DNA of 14,294 nt. It comes from an uncultured Bacteroidota bacterium (GTDB lineage: Bacteria > Bacteroidota > Bacteroidia > Chitinophagales > Chitinophagaceae). Shown in pieces: positions 1 to 9,076 of the stretch. The position numbers were made by a program, and so were the translations under genes. The stretch is taken from positions 1-14,294 of the forward strand of contig CAMPKR010000023.1 of assembly GCA_946887345.1 (NCBI GenBank), in the 5' to 3' direction. Position 1 is the stretch's first letter. Each line of letters starts with the position of its first letter. The notes beneath the pieces were generated by a model that ran no database searches, was not told where the DNA came from, and was given only the letters and a program-made list of their open reading frames with translations.

Positions 1-2
1 GC

Positions 3-3000
3 GCTAACGGATGTCCTGACACTGTGAACCTAGCATTGACCCAACCAGCGGAGCTTACTGTTAATGCTGCCATTTCCAACCTTTTTTGCCTGGGAGGGAG
101 CAATGCGACCGCTACGGCGATGGTTTCGGGAGGAACCGCACCGTACACTTATTCCTGGAACACTACACCGATACAAACAACGGCCACCGCAGCAGGTCTG
201 ACTGTAGGTAACTATATGGTGACTGTTACCGATGCCCACGGATGCCAAACATCTACCGTTGCTTCTATCGGATTACCTTCGACTCCGATCTCCGCGTCAA
301 TTGGCACCGTTATACCTGTTTCCTGTTTCGGTACCTCAACAGGGAGCGCGACAGTAATTGCAACAGGTGGAACGACTCCTTACAACTATTCCTGGAATAC
401 AAATCCGGCAAAATACACTGCCACTGCCAGCAATCTGCCAGCAGGGAGTTACACTGTTACAGTAACCGACAATAACGGCTGTGCTGTCACTACATCTGTT
501 ACCATTACCCAACCAGCAACCGCTGTGGGAGCAACCATCAGCAGCGTAATAAATGCGAGCTGTAATAGCGGTACCGACGGTAGTGCTACTGTGTCGGCAA
601 CAGGAGGTGTTGGTCCGTACACGTACTCATGGAATACAAACCCAATACAAACATCAGCCACTGCCAGCAACCTTGCAGTCGGAGCATATGTAGTCACCGT
701 AACTGACTCAAAAGGGTGCTCTATAACTAAGCAGGCGACAATTACACAGCCAACGATCCTGGTTGCCTCCATCAGTGCGAGCACAAATGCCTTATGTTTT
801 GGCGGCAATGGCGGCAGCGCAACTGTATCAGCTACAGGTGGCAGCAGCCCATATAACTATTCATGGAATACTTCGCCTATTCAGATAGCATCAACCGCAA
901 ATAACCTTACTGCCGGAGTCTATATAGTGCAGGTTACCGATGCGCATGGCTGTACCGACACTTCGAAAGTTACCATCAGTCAACCTCCAGCGCTAAGTGC
1001 AACCACAACATCAACAAACCTCACTTGCCTTAACGGCAGTGATGGTACTGCAGCCACCGTCGCTTCGGGTGGAACGCCGCCATACTCCTATATGTGGAAT
1101 ACGACACCGACAACTGCGACTTCCTCAATCAGCAATCTTCCTGGCGGCACCTATACTGTGACCGTTACCGACAACCACGGCTGTGCGACCTATGCCACGG
1201 CAACAGTTGCACAACCCACAAACCCTGTTATTGCTACCCCCGGTTCGATCGGCAACGTGAGCTGCCTGGGAGGGAACAATGGCAGCGCCTGGGTGATAGC
1301 CTCGGGCGGAGTTGCTCCGTACATTTACTACTGGAACACCACACCTGCACAACACTACGCGGTTGGCGTAGGGCTTTCTGCGGGGAGCTACTTAGTAACC
1401 GTGTATGACGGAAATATGTGTTTCGATACAGCCACAATTACGATAACTCAGCCGGCCACCCCTTTAACCCTATCTTCAACTAGTACGAATACTCTATGCC
1501 CGGGAGCTAGCAATGGAACAGCGACAGCTACGGCAGCAGGGGGAGTAGCACCGTACAGTTATTCATGGAACACTACACCACTACAAACAACTGCGACAGC
1601 TACTAACCTGTCAGCTGGTGTGTACACCGTAACTGTAACAGATGCAGCAGGCTGTGTAAATACTATGTCTGTAACTGTAGGGCAGCCACTACCTATTACG
1701 GTAGCACCAGTCGTAGGTTCTCCTCTACCGTGTTATGGAGCAGGGCAGGGATCTATCACTGCTTACCCAACAGGAGGCACTCCTCCATACAATTTTTCAT
1801 GGAGCACAAGTCCTGTACAGACCTCGCAAACAGCCTATAGCTTGACAGCAGGCTCATATCTGATTACCGTAACTGATGCGAATGGTTGTACGGGAAGTGT
1901 GCTTGCATCTCTTTCTCAACCAGCACCATTAGTTGCCAACGCATCGACTACGAATTTATTCTGTTTAGGCGGAAGTAATGCAACATCAACAGCGGTTGTT
2001 TCCGGGGGCGTAGCTCCCTACACATATGCATGGAATACCACACCAGCACAGACAGGCGCAACCGCTACCGGACTGACAGTAGGACAATATACTGTCTCCG
2101 TTACAGATGCCAATGGTTGCCTTACAACAGCAACAGCTTCTGTCGGAATGCCTTCTACTCCCATCAGTGCCTCGACAGGGAGTGTGTCGAATGTTGCATG
2201 CTTTGGAGGACTATCAGGATCTGCCTCTGCATTAGGATCAGGCGGCACGCCACCTTATAATTACTCATGGAGCACTAGCCCCAACCAATATACCGCAACA
2301 GCTAACAATCTTCCTGCCGGTACATATACAGTAACAATTAGTGACATCAATGGATGTTCGGCTACAGCAAGTGCGACCATCATTCAGCCGTCGGCGCCGG
2401 TTGGCCTTGCAATAAACAACGTAGCCAATGTCAGTTGTAACAATGCGACAAACGGTAGCGCGACAGCAGCGGTATCTGGTGGGATGCCCCCATATAGCTA
2501 TTCGTGGAACACGATACCAGTTCAAACAACTGCAACAGCAAGCAACCTCGCGGCCGGAACCTATATTGTATTAGTGACGGATGCTAGCGGATGCATAGCA
2601 ATAGACTCAATTACGATCAGCCAGCCACAAGCATTAAATGCGACAGCAGGTGCAGTTAATACGCCACTATGTTTTGGTAGCCTCAATGGTAGCGCAACTG
2701 TTAACGTGTTGGGCGGTACTGCACCCTATAGTTATACCTGGAACACAACCCCTGTTCAAACTACGGCCACAGCGACTAACCTTGCAGGAGGAAGTTATAC
2801 CGTCTATGTAATTGACTCGAAGGGTTGTCAAGACACGGTGAATGTCATCGTGGGCACTCCAGGAGGGCTTAACGGATATGTTACGGCTTCAAATCCTGTG
2901 TGTTTAAATGGAACTACCGGAACCTTAACCGCACTTGTTGCTGGGGGCACACCGCCCTACAACTATTCCTGGAATACCGCTCCTGTTCAACCTACGTCAG

Positions 3001-6000
3001 TCGCAACAAACCTAGGTGCCGGAACTTATACCGTCGTTGTCACTGACAACAATGGCTGTACAACATCAATTGTAGGAGTGGTAGCGCAACCTTCAAATCC
3101 GATCAATGCGAACATTGCAAGTATTGGGAATATTAATTGCTACGGGGGGACCAATGGAAGCGCAGTTGCAAGTGTTTCAGGGGGGACCTTTCCATATACC
3201 TATAGCTGGAATACAACTCCTGTTCAGACTTCCCTTGTGGGCAACAACTTGTCTGCCGGAGCCTATATACTTACGGTAACGGACGCAAACGGATGTGTTG
3301 ACACGGCGAATGCAATAATCACGGCGCCTGCAAGCAGCCTAAATGTATCAATAAACAACGTAATTCACCCACTCTGCAACAGTTCAACGACAGGCTCCGC
3401 CGACGCGGTAGCCTCAGGAGGCACCGCCCCATATGTGTATTCCTGGAATACTTCACCGAGTCAATCAACGGCAACGGCAAGTAATCTCCCAGCTGGCTCT
3501 TACATGGTGACAGTTACAGATGCCAACGGATGTATAAACACTCAACAGGTGGCAATAACATCCCCGACACCTATAAACAGCACGTGGACAGGCTCCGGCG
3601 CCACATGCTTTGGAGGAACCAACAGCTCAGCCACGGTAAATGTCACCGGAGGAGTAGCACCATATACCTATAGCTGGAATACAACACCTGTTCAGACAAC
3701 ACAAGCCGTAAGTAATCTGACAGCGGGCAGCTACACAGTATCCATTACCGATGCGAACGGATGTACTCATACTGAGCTCGTAACCGTAAACCAGCCAACA
3801 CCACTTTCGGCCATCACCTACGCCACTAACCTTTATTGTCTTGGTGGATCAAATGGTAGCCTTACTGCCAATGTTTCTGGTGGCACTGCTCCATATACCT
3901 ACGTGTGGGCCACCAACCCTGTGCAGACAACAGCAACAGCGAACAATCTGCCCGCAGGAACCTATGGCGTAACGATTACTGACGCAAACGGATGTACGAT
4001 CACTAAGTCTGATTCTGTTTACCTGGAAGTAGCTCCACTTACGGCATTGCCAGGAGCGATCACAAATGTAAACTGCTTTAACTCTAACGACGGTACAGCA
4101 AACGTGAATGTATCCGGCGGGACAGCACCATATACTTATAGCTGGAACACGGTACCCGTACAAACGACTTCAACGGCAACAAACCTCGGATCCGGTGTTT
4201 TCACGGTAACTGTGACAGATGCATACGGCTGTACCCAATCGACAACAGTGACACTAACCCAGCCACCAACAGTTGTTGGACTTACACTAGACAGCGCGAC
4301 CCATGAAACTTGTTTCGGGTCATTAAACGGTAAAGCCACAGTCTCAGGCACAGGTGGCACAGCCCCTTACACGTACACATGGAATGGCTCGCCAGGTCAG
4401 ACTGCCGCAACGGCAACAAATCTTGGGGCTGGTGCTTACGTTGTAACTGTGACTGATGCCAATGGTTGTACCAATACACTGCAGGTGACTATAACATCAC
4501 CGCCAGCCATTGCAAGTTCATGGACAGGTTCAGCTACGTCGTGCTTCGGCGGTGCTAACAGTTCTGCTACGGTAAATGTAAACGGTGGGGTATCACCGTA
4601 TACATATAGCTGGAATACGACCCCTATTCAAACGACGCAAACGGTGAATAACCTGGCCGCAGGGAGCTACATTGTTTCCATTACTGACGCAAACGGTTGT
4701 ACCCATAGTGAATTCGTAACTGTAAATCAGCCGACACCCCTTTCGGCGACAACAAACGCCACGAATCTTTATTGCCTCGGCGGGACTAACGGCAGCGTGA
4801 TGGCTAACGCAACGGGCGGAACAGCACCCTATACATATGCATGGAATACAAGTCCGGTGCAGACGACAGCGATCGCCAGTAACTTGCCAGCAGGCACATA
4901 CAGTGTGATTATAACGGACGCAAACGGATGTACCTTCACAAAGTCTGACTCTGTTTATCTGGAAGTATCGCCACTTGTGGCGTCACCCGGAGTTATCACA
5001 AACGTAAACTGCTATCAAGCCTACGATGGAACTGCAGCGGTAAATGTATCAGGAGGAAGTGCCCCATATAGTTATAGCTGGAACACAGCTCCTGTACAAA
5101 ATAACCAGACTGCTACGAACCTTGGATCAGGTGTATTTACAGTGACTGTAACAGATGCTTACGGATGTACCAATTCTACAACAGTGACTATAACCCAGCC
5201 AGCTTCAATGGCAGCACTTATATTAGACAGCTTAACAGACGCTACCTGCTACGGATCGTCTAATGGTAAAGCATCCATATCTGGTACAGGAGGCACACCG
5301 CCATACTTATATGCATGGAATACAAACCCTATCCAGAATAATCCTACCGCTACTAACATGGCAGCAGGGACTTATATGGCGACCATTACTGACGCAAGAG
5401 GTTGTACAGCCACCATGGCCGTAACCATCACAGAACCGGTGCAGGTTGTTCCAACGGTTTCGGGAGTGTCGAATGCTCTCTGTCATGGCGACAGCAGTGG
5501 CAGCCTTTCGGTCGTTGTAGCCGGAGGATCCGCGCCATACACTTATGCATGGAATACCTCGCCAGGACAAAGTACTGCCTTCACCTCTGGCCTACCAGCG
5601 GGCACCTATCAGGTGACAGTGACAGACAGTAAAGGATGTACAGGGTCCTCGGCAGGAACTGTTACGGAACCCCCCATTTTATCTGCGAGCCCTGCCGTCT
5701 TAAACCCTCTATGTGCAGGTGACGGAGGGTCGGCATCGGTGACAGCCGCAGGAGGAACCGGACCATACTCTTACATGTGGAATACTGTTCCATCACAGAC
5801 GAGTCAAAATGTGCAGAATGTTTTAAGCGGTGGCTACACAGTAACAGTAACAGATGCACATGGCTGTACCACCAGCGCTTCAGCAATTATTGCACCTGCA
5901 CCACCCCAGCTTTTAGCCAATATTACAGGCACAACCGATGTACTCTGCGCTGGTGCAGCGACTGGATCTGCAGCAGTAGCAGTGACAGGCGGTACATCCC

Positions 6001-7358
6001 CTTATAACTACAGTTGGACAACCAATCCGCCACAGCCCGGAACCACAGCTACAAACCTTCCTGCAGGCAGTCATACTGTGGTCGTGACAGACAGCCATGG
6101 CTGTACTGATACTGCAAAGGCAACTATAACAGAACCACCCGCTATCGTCATTACACCTGACCAGATCGCAGGCAGTTGCCCGGGTGTACTATCTGGCTCG
6201 GCAATGGTAAAGGTTGCAGGAGGGAATGCACCATATACTATCCACTGGAATACAACACCCGCCAAGTATACCCAAGTCATCGATAATGTAATACCAGGTA
6301 CGTACAACGTAACGGTGACAGACCAAAATGGATGTACAAAGGCAGCACCCGTTAATATTCCTACGTATCCCAAACCTAATTTGGATGCGGGACCAGACCG
6401 ATCTATATGTAAAGGGAGCAGCGTCAACCTGCTTGCTACCGGAGCAACCTATTACTTCTGGACACCAAATAACACTCTTTCATGCTCAGGCTGTCCTGAC
6501 CCCATTGCCACACCGGTAGATAGTATCACTTATGCCGTTGTTGGGATTAATGAATTTGACTGCCGTGATACTGACTTTGTCCATGTAACTGTAATCGTTC
6601 CGAAGCCGGTTGAAACAGGACCCGAGAGAAATATCTGTCCAGGAGACACAGCTATGCTGTCTATAACTGGCGGCACGGACTATGAATGGATACCAGCAAC
6701 AGGATTAAGTAACAACCATTCGCCTAATCCGATAGCATCGCCGACTGAAACAACGGTGTACACTGCAATCATCAAAGGTAATCCATGCTTTACTGATACT
6801 GTCAGGCAGACGGTAAACGTCTATCCGGTTCCAACTGTGACCCTGGGGCCTGACTATACCGGCATGGCGGGTGAGGAGCATCAAATCAATGCAGAGGTAA
6901 CAGATGCTGACTACATTAAATGGTCTCCTGTCGACCTATTGAGCTGTAGCGACTGTTTCAACCCAATCGCTACTCTGGAACGGAACATGACCTACGAAGC
7001 CACTGTGACAAACATCGCCGGATGTAAGGCTACAGACGTGATTAATATAAAAGTGCTGTGTGATAACTCTTTATTCTTTATGCCCAATACATTTACCCCC
7101 AACGGAGACGGTAATAACGACCGCTTCTACCCTATGGGTCGCGGCATTAAAAAGGTGAACCAGTTCAGCATCTATAGCAGGTGGGGGGAATTGCTCTACA
7201 GGGTGGAAAATGTTCCTGCAAACCAGCCATCAATCGGGTGGGATGGATTCTTCAAAGGAATGGAACTAAAGCCTGATGTGTACGTCTATTTCCTAGATGC
7301 GACATGTACCAATGATGACAGAGTTTACCTAAAGAATGACATATCTCTTATTAGATAA
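3..7358 (+). CDS. Giant SprB-repeat surface protein with T9SS type-B sorting domain (5' partial)
   Basis: The frame is open from base 3 with no start codon, so the N-terminus (signal peptide and possibly more repeats) lies outside the window; 2451 residues are visible, and residue number equals coordinate divided by 3. Residues 1 to about 2120 are 27 modules of about 78 residues. Each carries a Cys-x-Gly segment, a GG-x-x-PYxYxWNTxPxQ strand pair, AGxYxVTVTD and a final NGC followed by xxQP, the signature of SprB repeats (gliding adhesin family). Three Ig/PKD-like domains follow, starting near residues 2123, 2200 and 2277. The C-terminus (about 2354-2451) begins FMPNTFTPNGDGNNDRFYP and contains YSRWGELLY and WDGFFKG, typical of the CHU_C / gliding-motility C-terminal domain that directs export by the type IX system. 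A cell-surface or secreted adhesive role is inferred. No SprF/PorP-like partner gene follows; the next feature is a terminator. Confidence 0.93.
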   Translation, partial: ANGCPDTVNLALTQPAELTVNAAISNLFCLGGSNATATAMVSGGTAPYTYSWNTTPIQTTATAAGLTVGNYMVTVTDAHGCQTSTVASIGLPSTPISASIGTVIPVSCFGTSTGSATVIATGGTTPYNYSWNTNPAKYTATASNLPAGSYTVTVTDNNGCAVTTSVTITQPATAVGATISSVINASCNSGTDGSATVSATGGVGPYTYSWNTNPIQTSATASNLAVGAYVVTVTDSKGCSITKQATITQPTILVASISASTNALCFGGNGGSATVSATGGSSPYNYSWNTSPIQIASTANNLTAGVYIVQVTDAHGCTDTSKVTISQPPALSATTTSTNLTCLNGSDGTAATVASGGTPPYSYMWNTTPTTATSSISNLPGGTYTVTVTDNHGCATYATATVAQPTNPVIATPGSIGNVSCLGGNNGSAWVIASGGVAPYIYYWNTTPAQHYAVGVGLSAGSYLVTVYDGNMCFDTATITITQPATPLTLSSTSTNTLCPGASNGTATATAAGGVAPYSYSWNTTPLQTTATATNLSAGVYTVTVTDAAGCVNTMSVTVGQPLPITVAPVVGSPLPCYGAGQGSITAYPTGGTPPYNFSWSTSPVQTSQTAYSLTAGSYLITVTDANGCTGSVLASLSQPAPLVANASTTNLFCLGGSNATSTAVVSGGVAPYTYAWNTTPAQTGATATGLTVGQYTVSVTDANGCLTTATASVGMPSTPISASTGSVSNVACFGGLSGSASALGSGGTPPYNYSWSTSPNQYTATANNLPAGTYTVTISDINGCSATASATIIQPSAPVGLAINNVANVSCNNATNGSATAAVSGGMPPYSYSWNTIPVQTTATASNLAAGTYIVLVTDASGCIAIDSITISQPQALNATAGAVNTPLCFGSLNGSATVNVLGGTAPYSYTWNTTPVQTTATATNLAGGSYTVYVIDSKGCQDTVNVIVGTPGGLNGYVTASNPVCLNGTTGTLTALVAGGTPPYNYSWNTAPVQPTSVATNLGAGTYTVVVTDNNGCTTSIVGVVAQPSNPINANIASIGNINCYGGTNGSAVASVSGGTFPYTYSWNTTPVQTSLVGNNLSAGAYILTVTDANGCVDTANAIITAPASSLNVSINNVIHPLCNSSTTGSADAVASGGTAPYVYSWNTSPSQSTATASNLPAGSYMVTVTDANGCINTQQVAITSPTPINSTWTGSGATCFGGTNSSATVNVTGGVAPYTYSWNTTPVQTTQAVSNLTAGSYTVSITDANGCTHTELVTVNQPTPLSAITYATNLYCLGGSNGSLTANVSGGTAPYTYVWATNPVQTTATANNLPAGTYGVTITDANGCTITKSDSVYLEVAPLTALPGAITNVNCFNSNDGTANVNVSGGTAPYTYSWNTVPVQTTSTATNLGSGVFTVTVTDAYGCTQSTTVTLTQPPTVVGLTLDSATHETCFGSLNGKATVSGTGGTAPYTYTWNGSPGQTAATATNLGAGAYVVTVTDANGCTNTLQVTITSPPAIASSWTGSATSCFGGANSSATVNVNGGVSPYTYSWNTTPIQTTQTVNNLAAGSYIVSITDANGCTHSEFVTVNQPTPLSATTNATNLYCLGGTNGSVMANATGGTAPYTYAWNTSPVQTTAIASNLPAGTYSVIITDANGCTFTKSDSVYLEVSPLVASPGVITNVNCYQAYDGTAAVNVSGGSAPYSYSWNTAPVQNNQTATNLGSGVFTVTVTDAYGCTNSTTVTITQPASMAALILDSLTDATCYGSSNGKASISGTGGTPPYLYAWNTNPIQNNPTATNMAAGTYMATITDARGCTATMAVTITEPVQVVPTVSGVSNALCHGDSSGSLSVVVAGGSAPYTYAWNTSPGQSTAFTSGLPAGTYQVTVTDSKGCTGSSAGTVTEPPILSASPAVLNPLCAGDGGSASVTAAGGTGPYSYMWNTVPSQTSQNVQNVLSGGYTVTVTDAHGCTTSASAIIAPAPPQLLANITGTTDVLCAGAATGSAAVAVTGGTSPYNYSWTTNPPQPGTTATNLPAGSHTVVVTDSHGCTDTAKATITEPPAIVITPDQIAGSCPGVLSGSAMVKVAGGNAPYTIHWNTTPAKYTQVIDNVIPGTYNVTVTDQNGCTKAAPVNIPTYPKPNLDAGPDRSICKGSSVNLLATGATYYFWTPNNTLSCSGCPDPIATPVDSITYAVVGINEFDCRDTDFVHVTVIVPKPVETGPERNICPGDTAMLSITGGTDYEWIPATGLSNNHSPNPIASPTETTVYTAIIKGNPCFTDTVRQTVNVYPVPTVTLGPDYTGMAGEEHQINAEVTDADYIKWSPVDLLSCSDCFNPIATLERNMTYEATVTNIAGCKATDVINIKVLCDNSLFFMPNTFTPNGDGNNDRFYPMGRGIKKVNQFSIYSRWGELLYRVENVPANQPSIGWDGFFKGMELKPDVYVYFLDATCTNDDRVYLKNDISLIR
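45..6363 (+). repeat. SprB-module array with four-module (about 936 bp) higher-order period
   Basis: There are 27 tandem modules of about 234 bp. Module types recur every fourth position. By the Pro that opens each type-1 module, the tetramers start at 45, 984, 1920, 2859, 3795, 4731 and 5670, giving lengths of 939, 936, 939, 936, 936 and 939 bp; the last unit holds three modules and a tail. The Pro of the PY motif in modules 1, 5, 9, 13, 17, 21 and 25 lies at 141, 1080, 2016, 2955, 3891, 4827 and 5763. Type-1 modules share NLxCLGG or CLNG, type-2 modules share xNPI or PISA and GxxxNVxC, and type-4 modules 16 and 20 share WTGS and NSSATVNV. DNA identity between copies is clearly below 100 percent, so this is a diverged coding array. 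Confidence 0.9.
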
Positions 7359-7378
7359 CGAGTCGATTGCATAAAATG

Positions 7379-7411
7379 AAAGGAGTGGAAATAGTCTTCC
7401 ACTCCTTTTTC
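7379..7411 (+). terminator. Rho-independent terminator of the SprB-repeat gene
   Basis: A perfect 12-bp inverted repeat (AAAGGAGTGGAA / TTCCACTCCTTT, arms 7379-7390 and 7397-7408) encloses a 6-base loop and runs into a T-rich tail on the plus strand. It starts 20 bases after the TAA stop at 7356-7358 and ends the large gene's transcript. Confidence 0.9.
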
Positions 7412-7848
7412 TTTAATAGACAGGATGAAAGTATTCTCAGGGGGAATGGTTTCTATACTAGATCCAGCAAAATTCGTTAGATGTCAGTAAAAAAGTCGTC
7501 GTCGTTCTGACGCTAAGTCTGGGAAGACCTCGCTCAGCGTTGGGGAAGTTAAAAACAGACGTAGTATTACCAGGACAAACCTTAGAGTGATACCTAAGAT
7601 ATCTCAGACGAGCAACTGACATACAATTAAATTTTTTGAAGGAAATGTCGCAATTCTAAAAGGATAGTTTAATCGAAAAAACCACTTCGTCACCTCTACC
7701 GCCTTAACGGACTACTTCTTCTGACAATCAAAGGTGCTCTTTGCTTTCTGCATCAGAACAACATCCCACAATGCGGTAAACGGTAATCGTATCGAAAATG
7801 CTGATCCTCAAGAGTTTAATTTTCTACTTTTACCGAAAATGAACGTAC
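7412..7848. other. Gene-free spacer upstream of the acyltransferase gene
   Basis: I see no open frame of useful length on either strand and no recognisable RNA gene. The stretch should hold the promoter of the acyltransferase gene, but I find no clean TAnnTTTG element close to its start. Two minor structures are visible: an interrupted inverted repeat at 7510-7540 (ACGCT and GTCT arms around GGGA), and the 12-mer ACCACTTCGTCA at 7681-7692, which recurs inside the start of the next gene at 7864-7875. Neither supports a functional call. Confidence 0.5.
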
Positions 7849-9000
7849 TTGAGGTCCCTTATTACCACTTCGTCATCTAGCGCCACAGTAGACAAGCCCC
7901 TGAATCACGCACACCGGTTGGACTATCTTGATGCGGCCCGTGGTATTGCCGCATTAATGGTGTTCTTTTATCATTACTTCGGTTGGCGTTGGCACGAATC
8001 ACACAAAACCGCCGTTAACATACTTAGTCTGATCTTCAACGGAAGTGATGCAGTTTCGTTTTTCTTTGTACTAAGCGGAATGGTGCTCTCTTACAAATAC
8101 TTAAACCTGCACGCAAGTCTGGACATCAGAAAGTTTTACATCAACCGCGTCTTCAGATTATGGCCAGCATATTGCTTTACTATAGTTGTCTGTTTCCTAG
8201 TGGGTTATCGAGATAGTCTTAACAGTGAAACATTGAAGTATGTCTTAATAGATGACAATACTCAGTTCTACGAGGAGCTGTCGTTATTGTGGGCTAAAAG
8301 CCATAATCATTTTATTGCTGGCTGGACGCTGTCTATAGAGATGTTTCTCTCTTTACTAACGCCATTTACCATCGTTCTTGCCAAGTATCATCGAAAGCTT
8401 TTACTCTGGCTATTATTGTGTCTTATGATGTCTTTGCCCTTAATTTCCCAGTTTTATATCCATTTTACTTTGGGAATTATCATTAGCGCCTGGTTTAACG
8501 ATATACGGAGTGATCAGTTCAAAGCAACTGCAGTATATAAGTACAGGTACTTTCTACTTGGTGTGGCATTTGTCCTTTTCTCTATTCGTCACATTGACCG
8601 TATTTCACCTTTGGGACCTTCTTACAAATACTTTGCTGATGTCATCCGACTTGATTTCTTTACTTATACGGCTGTAGGGTCGTTTATTTTTCTCTGTTAC
8701 ATTGTGCAAAGTGAGAAACTGCAGCGCATATTAGGCCATAGTATCTTCAGGTTTTATGGGCGAATCTCATATGGTGTTTACTTGATGCATTGGATTGTAG
8801 TAAGCCTCACATTCGAATATTGGGCCGCTATTCGAACATACTTACCGGGTAAATGGACAGCTCCGATTGTTATGTTACTCGCCTGCTTTGCCATCACTAC
8901 CATCCTTGCCGTTGGGGTTTACTACGCCATTGAAAAACCATTCATCAGATGGGGCAGGTCAATAACGAAAAACTTAAAATCGTCCTTCGTAGTTCGTTAG
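7849..9000 (+). CDS. Membrane-bound acyltransferase, acyltransferase-3 family
   Basis: A 383-residue polytopic membrane protein of the family that transfers acyl groups (often acetyl) to sugars of surface polysaccharides or other cell-envelope acceptors; the substrate cannot be read here. The N-terminal hallmark RLDYLDAARGIAALMVFFYH (about residues 23-42) contains the Arg and the candidate catalytic His42. FFVLSG (72-77), INRVFRLWPAY (98-108), GRISYGVYLMHW near residues 305-320 and IEKPF (361-365) are the other expected family motifs in the usual order. Around ten hydrophobic segments lie between them and the length is normal. The start is uncertain: the frame opens after a TGA at 7840-7842 and the first usable start is TTG at 7849, with no in-frame ATG before residue 37. 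The ATG at 7839 is in another frame. It stands alone between a spacer and a convergent gene. Confidence 0.85.
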   Translation: MRSLITTSSSSATVDKPLNHAHRLDYLDAARGIAALMVFFYHYFGWRWHESHKTAVNILSLIFNGSDAVSFFFVLSGMVLSYKYLNLHASLDIRKFYINRVFRLWPAYCFTIVVCFLVGYRDSLNSETLKYVLIDDNTQFYEELSLLWAKSHNHFIAGWTLSIEMFLSLLTPFTIVLAKYHRKLLLWLLLCLMMSLPLISQFYIHFTLGIIISAWFNDIRSDQFKATAVYKYRYFLLGVAFVLFSIRHIDRISPLGPSYKYFADVIRLDFFTYTAVGSFIFLCYIVQSEKLQRILGHSIFRFYGRISYGVYLMHWIVVSLTFEYWAAIRTYLPGKWTAPIVMLLACFAITTILAVGVYYAIEKPFIRWGRSITKNLKSSFVVR

Positions 9001-9076
9001 CCAGAAGCTTTCAGTATCAGATCGCTCAACATACGGACATTAGCCATGTAGATTTTATGACTTTTCCATCATCATG

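Noticed and set aside
45..6363. Regular repeats considered as a CRISPR array or a satellite
   Set aside because: The repeat length is about 234 bp with no unique spacers, and the sequence is coding without a stop over 2100 codons.
30..6519. Many 60-120 codon frames inside the SprB-repeat gene on both strands
   Set aside because: They recur at repeat-related positions and are shadows of a Thr/Ala/Gly/Asn-rich repeated coding sequence; their Cys-, Arg- and Ser-rich translations show no family signature.
7510..7540. Interrupted inverted repeat in the spacer, considered as an operator or small RNA hairpin
   Set aside because: Only 5 bp and 4 bp arms with unequal internal loops; such structures are expected by chance in 430 bases.
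7681..7875. 12-base direct repeat ACCACTTCGTCA at 7681-7692 and 7864-7875, considered as attachment sites or a target-site duplication
   Set aside because: It encloses no mobile gene, one copy lies in coding sequence, and flanking bases do not extend the match.
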